9,736 nucleotides of DNA, taken from positions 1-9,736 of the forward strand of contig JAWXUT010000066.1 in assembly GCA_044426075.1 (NCBI GenBank). The letters run 5' to 3'. The notes below the pieces were generated by a model. It saw nothing but the letters and a program-made list of their open reading frames with translations. It was not told where the DNA came from and did no database searches. The translations under genes were made by a program, and so were the position numbers. The DNA is from JAWXUT01 sp044426075. Its GTDB lineage: Bacteria > Bacillota > Clostridia > Christensenellales > DTU072. Within the stretch, counting starts at the first letter, position 1, and each line of letters starts with the position of its first letter. Shown here piece after piece: positions 6,952 to 9,736 of the stretch.

Positions 6952-7415
6952 TAAAGTTGAATATTGTTGCTGTCGGCAAACTAAAAGAAAAATTTTGGAA
7001 AGACGCAATAGCTGAATATTCTAAACGCATATCGCGCTACGCTGACATTAAAATAATTGAGGTGGCAGAAGTGGCAGATGAGGGCGCAAGTTCTGCTGAA
7101 TTGCAGTGTCAAGCTGAAGCTGCGGGTATAATAAAAAACATAAAAGGGTGCGCCGTACTAATGGATATTGGCGGAACAATGGTAACCAGTGAGCAACTTA
7201 GCACATTGATTACAGATTCTGCAACCGAAGGGCAATCTGAACTCACCTTTATAATAGGCGGGTCACGCGGAGTTAGTAGCCAAGTTCGGGCGCTATGCAA
7301 AAACCGTATTTCATTTGGCAGAGTTACATATCCGCACCAATTAATGCGCGTAATTTTAACAGAACAATTGTATCGTGCAATGACAATATCAGTGGGTGCA
7401 AGTTACCATAAATAG
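6948..7415 (+). CDS. rlmH: 23S rRNA (pseudouridine1915-N3)-methyltransferase RlmH
   Basis: A 155-residue SPOUT methyltransferase that methylates N3 of pseudouridine 1915 in helix 69 of 23S rRNA, using S-adenosylmethionine and acting on 70S ribosomes. Opening MIKLNIVAVGKLKE, the SAM-loop FIIGGSRGVS (residues 101-110) and the closing YPHQLMRVILTEQLYRA (128-144) with a terminal SYHK are the family hallmarks. Length is normal for RlmH. The ATG at 6948 overlaps the preceding stop as ATGA, which implies translational coupling. The upstream TTG-start extension is rejected. It is followed by tadA. Confidence 0.93.
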   Translation: MIKLNIVAVGKLKEKFWKDAIAEYSKRISRYADIKIIEVAEVADEGASSAELQCQAEAAGIIKNIKGCAVLMDIGGTMVTSEQLSTLITDSATEGQSELTFIIGGSRGVSSQVRALCKNRISFGRVTYPHQLMRVILTEQLYRAMTISVGASYHK

Positions 7416-7425
7416 CGAGGTTAGT

Positions 7426-7896
7426 ATGAATCAACACGAATTTTATATGAATATCGCGCTAGAAGAGGCAAAAAAAGCTGCCTTGCAAGATGAAGTTCCA
7501 GTTGGAGCGATAATGGTGCAAAACGGCGAAATAATCGCGCGCGCAATGAACCACAAAGAGCGCAAAATGAACGCCACTGCTCACGCAGAAATGGAAGCTA
7601 TCGCTATGGCTTCTGCCCACACAAACAACTGGTATTTAGACGAAGCAACGCTTTATGTAACGCTAGAGCCTTGCGCAATGTGTACGGGTGCACTTATAAA
7701 TAGCAGAGTAAAAGCGGTGTATTTTGGAGCATATGACCCAAAATCGGGCTGTTGCGGCTCACTACACAACTTTTTAGCCGACCCCCGCTTCAACCACAAT
7801 TGCCCCGTAGTTGGTGGCATAATGCAAGAAGAATGCGCAAGCGTGTTGTCGCAATTTTTTGCAAGCAAAAGGGCAGAAAAAAAGGCAAACAAATAG
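7426..7896 (+). CDS. tadA: tRNA-specific adenosine deaminase TadA
   Basis: A 156-residue zinc-dependent deaminase that converts the wobble adenosine 34 of tRNA-Arg(ACG) to inosine. The zinc and catalytic residues are H53 and E55 in AHAEMEA and C83 and C86 in PCAMC (82-86), in the spacing usual for TadA. The core LEEAKKAALQDEVPVGAI (12-29) and the C-terminal segment SGCCGSLHN (107-115) also match. The chosen ATG has GAGG (7415-7418) 7 nt upstream and lies 10 nt after the rlmH stop. An extension back to 7396 would overlap rlmH and lacks a better site. The stop overlaps the ribosome binding site of pth. Confidence 0.92.
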   Translation: MNQHEFYMNIALEEAKKAALQDEVPVGAIMVQNGEIIARAMNHKERKMNATAHAEMEAIAMASAHTNNWYLDEATLYVTLEPCAMCTGALINSRVKAVYFGAYDPKSGCCGSLHNFLADPRFNHNCPVVGGIMQEECASVLSQFFASKRAEKKANK

Positions 7897-7904
7897 GAGA
7901 GCAT

Positions 7905-8405
7905 ATGAAAATAATAGTTGGATTGGGCAATCCCACCCCAGAATATGAAAAAACCTTCCATAATATGGGATTTTTAGCAATTGATGCGTTGGCAGAAAAG
8001 CTAAATAAAAAGGTAAAAAAAGCCGAATGCAGTGCGCTAACTGCAACCTTTTCAGTAAAAGGTGAAACGGTTGTGCTTGCAAAACCCCTTACATATATGA
8101 ATTTAAGCGGAAAATCAGTAAAAAGCCTAATGGCAAAATACAACGCGCAACCCGAAGATGTGGTTGTATTGTTTGACGATTTTGACATACCCCGCTTCAA
8201 CACGCGCGCACGCGAGGCTGGCAGTGGTGGCACCCACAACGGCATGCGAAACATTGTACAAGAAGTAGGTTCGCAACAAATAAAGCGCATTAGGATAGGC
8301 ATCGGGCAAGATATCGCCGACAAAATAACCTATGTGCTAAGCGCAATGAAAAAAGAAGACGCTCCCGCCTCCATGATATGTTCAATCGCATTGCAGACGC
8401 CCTAA
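7905..8405 (+). CDS. pth: Peptidyl-tRNA hydrolase (Pth), C-terminus frameshifted
   Basis: Cytosolic esterase that releases tRNA from peptidyl-tRNA dropped by ribosomes. The open frame gives 166 residues, about 20 short of the usual length. VGLGNP (residues 5-10, N9), FHN (18-20, catalytic H19), YMN (64-66, N66), FDDFD (90-94, D91) and THNG (110-113, N112) match the known active-site residues. The arginine usual before the catalytic histidine (TRHN) is phenylalanine here. Conservation stops after YVLSAMKKEDAPA (143-155). The next residues are unrelated, while the -1 frame gives the expected C-terminal helix. TAGGAGA (7894-7900) sits before the ATG at 7905. The active site is intact, so partial activity is possible, but loss of the C-terminal helix would probably harm folding. 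Confidence 0.9.
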   Translation: MKIIVGLGNPTPEYEKTFHNMGFLAIDALAEKLNKKVKKAECSALTATFSVKGETVVLAKPLTYMNLSGKSVKSLMAKYNAQPEDVVVLFDDFDIPRFNTRAREAGSGGTHNGMRNIVQEVGSQQIKRIRIGIGQDIADKITYVLSAMKKEDAPASMICSIALQTP

Positions 8406-8464
8406 CAAACTACTTAAACACCGACGATTTTTCTGCACTTATGCGCACATTAAATGTAAAATAA
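8372..8464 (+). other. pth: Out-of-frame remainder of pth (C-terminal helix)
   Basis: Reading from 8372 in the frame one base behind pth gives HDMFNRIADALTNYL..., ending at TAA 8462-8464. This looks like the conserved amphipathic C-terminal helix of Pth, followed by a short tail. Joined to the upstream frame near 8370 by adding one base (for example a T in GCCT-CCAT giving Ala-Phe-His-Asp), the protein would have 186 residues, normal for Pth, and its stop would lie just 7 nt before the terminator. No independent start is implied. The simplest explanation is a one-base deletion or a sequencing/assembly error. A programmed -1 shift is less likely because no X-XXY-YYZ site is in the right frame. 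Confidence 0.75.
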
Positions 8465-8471
8465 CACACTA

Positions 8472-8505
8472 GGCTGTAAAGAAAGCAATCTTTGCCGCCT
8501 TTTTT
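8472..8505 (+). terminator. Intrinsic terminator of the plus-strand operon
   Basis: Arms GGCTGTAAAGA (8472-8482) and TCTTTGCCGCC (8489-8499) form an 11-position stem with one mismatch and one G-U pair, a six-base loop AAGCAA, and a run of six T from 8500. It lies just beyond the corrected pth stop at 8464, as expected for the end of the transcript. Confidence 0.85.
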
Positions 8506-8536
8506 AATACTAATTACAATGAATATTTAAATATAA

Positions 8537-8579
8537 AATCCCAAACTTGGCAGAAAACAAATCCCTAGTTTGGCGGATT
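8537..8579 (-). terminator. Terminator-like hairpin of the nanA-ECF transcript
   Basis: CCAAACT (8541-8547) pairs with AGTTTGG (8567-8573), and AATC (8537-8540) with GATT (8576-8579) across a two-base bulge. Read on the minus strand it begins at the ECF gene's stop and is followed by a T-rich tract. Its 19-base loop is large and the GC content modest, so it is weaker than the plus-strand terminator. It may work in both directions between the convergent genes. Confidence 0.5.
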
Positions 8580-9147
8580 ATTTTACCACTTTTTTAAGCG
8601 CCATAACAATTGAAGGTGTTACAATGGTGCAAACTATAATTTCTATTATAAAATTTCCGCTAATTGTAGCAACAATCCACTCCCACCCGATAACTAGTCC
8701 GCTGAAATCGGTGCCAAAGTGGAACAATAAAATCATACCTAAAACGAGCGTTGTATTTGTCAAAACGCCCACGGCAGAAGCCACCGCATATCTCACAATA
8801 TCGGGGCATTTTGGCACTATTTTTTTAATTGCTAGTGCAGAAAAGTAAACTGTTATTCCTATCAAAATACGAGGAACAATTGAAACTAAAGGATTATAAA
8901 AGGCAAGTGACAATATTGTTGGTTGCACAAATGCAGAAACAAAACTTATCACGCCAAAAATTGCACCAGAAAGTGCGCCGTGCTTCCACCCCAAAATTAA
9001 CGCAGAAATTATAACCGCGATAATTGGGATAAAGGCAAGTTGCAACACGCCTATTGTTATTGGCACGAATATGAACAACATCATAATTGCCGTTAATAGG
9101 GCGTGAATTGCAATTAATTTAGATTTAGAAAACTCTTTTATGGGCAT
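8578..9147 (-). CDS. ECF transporter S component
   Basis: A 189-residue integral membrane protein with about six hydrophobic segments, the substrate-binding (S) subunit of an energy-coupling factor importer. Such subunits bind a vitamin or other small molecule and work with a shared EcfT and two ATPases, which are not in this window. Visible signs are the short basic N-terminus (KEFSKSKLIAIHALLTAI, residues 4-21), GALSGAIFGVISF (57-69), FYNPLVSIVPRILIG (83-97) with its Pro-Arg, and the closing helix before KKVVK. It looks closest to the general PF12822-type S components, including pantothenate-like ones. The ligand cannot be read from sequence. It starts one base after the nanA stop and has no clear Shine-Dalgarno sequence, suggesting coupled translation. 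A hairpin follows its stop. Confidence 0.8.
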   Translation of the reverse strand: MPIKEFSKSKLIAIHALLTAIMMLFIFVPITIGVLQLAFIPIIAVIISALILGWKHGALSGAIFGVISFVSAFVQPTILSLAFYNPLVSIVPRILIGITVYFSALAIKKIVPKCPDIVRYAVASAVGVLTNTTLVLGMILLFHFGTDFSGLVIGWEWIVATISGNFIIEIIVCTIVTPSIVMALKKVVK

Positions 9148-9148
9148 T

Positions 9149-9736
9149 TTATAAAGACTTAACTATAGCAGCCATAGCTTTTTTGCCTTCGTCTGAAATT
9201 GGCAAGAATGGGGGTCTACAACCGTTCATTTCGATACCCATTTCTTCCATCATAGCTTTTTCAGATACAAAAACGCCATACTTAATTAGCTCTGTGATTA
9301 TAGCATTACACTCAAGTTGAATCTCTTGAGCTTTTGCAATTTCACCCGCGTTAAATGCGTTATACAAGGCAACATATTTTTCTGCCATCATGTTATAAGT
9401 GCTTCCAATACCGCCGTCGGCACCCATTGCAAGACCCGCAACAAGCATTTCATCAAAGCCGTTGTAGATAACTTTATCTTTGTTGATTGACTTGAATTGT
9501 TGCAATGCAAATAGATCACTAGTTGTGTGCTTGATACCTATAAATTTATCGCTTGCAAGCATTTCTGCTGCGGTTGCTTTTGTGAAGCTAAAGCCGTTTG
9601 CATTTGGAAAATTGTATATTATCATAGGGATATCAACGCTGTTTGCAATTGTGTTGTAGTAATTTTTGATTACATCATAGCCAAATCCATAATAATATGG
9701 AGCAACGGCAGAAATAGCATCAAACCCAACAGACTG
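9149..9736 (-). CDS. nanA: N-acetylneuraminate lyase NanA (N-terminus beyond window)
   Basis: Cytosolic class I aldolase that splits N-acetylneuraminate into N-acetylmannosamine and pyruvate. The open frame runs to the window edge, so only the last 195 residues are seen and about 100 N-terminal residues, with the GSTGE pyruvate-carboxylate motif, lie outside. Visible motifs, numbered from the edge, are DAISAVAPYYY (6-16), IIYNFPNANG (39-48) with the catalytic tyrosine 41, and GIKHTTSD (67-74) with the Schiff-base lysine 69. NGFDEMLVAGLAMGADGGIG (92-111), continuing STYN, and CRPPF (173-177) separate NanA from dihydrodipicolinate synthase in the same superfamily. An ATG at 9623-9625 is internal, not the true start. 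The ECF S component follows one base later, so the two are probably one transcript. Confidence 0.9.
   Translation of the reverse strand, partial: QSVGFDAISAVAPYYYGFGYDVIKNYYNTIANSVDIPMIIYNFPNANGFSFTKATAAEMLASDKFIGIKHTTSDLFALQQFKSINKDKVIYNGFDEMLVAGLAMGADGGIGSTYNMMAEKYVALYNAFNAGEIAKAQEIQLECNAIITELIKYGVFVSEKAMMEEMGIEMNGCRPPFLPISDEGKKAMAAIVKSL

Noticed and set aside
7752..7904. Extended start for pth inside tadA
   Set aside because: The extra residues are out-of-frame tadA codons; the ATG at 7905 has TAGGAGA upstream and gives the canonical Pth N-terminus.
8349..8355. Programmed -1 ribosomal frameshift at the A6G run in pth
   Set aside because: The heptamer is not in the correct phase for X-XXY-YYZ slippage, and slipping there would replace the acidic KKEDAPA segment with RRRSRLHD, which fits Pth less well than a base loss near 8370.
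8570..8848. Plus-strand open frame opposite the ECF S component gene
   Set aside because: It has no ribosome binding site and lies antisense to a clear multi-helix membrane protein.
9149..9625. Complete short dapA-like gene starting at 9625
   Set aside because: The frame continues open to the window edge with conserved lyase sequence (DAISAVAPYYY), so the ATG at 9625 is internal, and the motifs point to NanA rather than DapA.

Overview
The window reads as a piece of chromosome from a low-GC, Gram-positive-type bacterium, most likely an uncultured clostridial (Bacillota) lineage. The signs are AT-rich DNA, strong AGGAGA-type ribosome binding sites, tightly packed co-directional genes, and a gene set (WalJ-type MBL hydrolase, RlmH, TadA, Pth, CPBP proteases, a DUF2156 protein, an ECF S component) typical of that phylum. 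The lineage is inferred from gene content and cannot be fixed more precisely by eye.

Positions 1-604 hold no gene I can support. They contain several inverted repeats. The most striking is a long imperfect hairpin at 174-291 with 23-nt arms, 20 positions complementary, and a nested 7-bp stem. A palindrome at 406-434 has the look of the short dispersed TGTAGGGG...TACA repeats seen in clostridial genomes. A sigma-A-like promoter (TTGATT, 17 nt, TATAAT) at 544-572 feeds the first gene.

Positions 605-8464 form one plus-strand run of ten genes with spacings from +53 nt to -23 nt, so probably one transcript: a GPH-family sugar:cation symporter, a Dabb-family protein, an APRT-like phosphoribosyltransferase, a DUF2156 (phosphatidylglycerol lysyltransferase-like) protein, a WalJ-type MBL hydrolase, two tandem CPBP intramembrane proteases, RlmH, TadA and Pth. 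The second half is housekeeping translation and rRNA/tRNA maintenance plus envelope functions. The two CPBP proteases sit between walJ and rlmH, the place taken by an HtrA-type protease in Bacillus. The pth reading frame is broken near position 8370. Its expected C-terminus continues in the -1 frame to 8464, restoring a normal 186-residue length, which points to a single-base loss or a sequencing error. An intrinsic terminator at 8472-8505 closes the run.

Positions 8537-9736 carry a convergent minus-strand pair: an N-acetylneuraminate lyase (nanA, cut by the window edge) followed one base later by an ECF transporter S component, ending in its own terminator-like hairpin. This pairing raises the question of whether the S component serves sialic-acid or amino-sugar use or merely sits there.

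I see no CRISPR array, defence system, transposase, tRNA or rRNA. Most of the window is ordinary; the items worth a second look are the pth frameshift, the 174-291 structure, the CPBP pair with the unusual tail of the second protein, and the nanA-ECF coupling.
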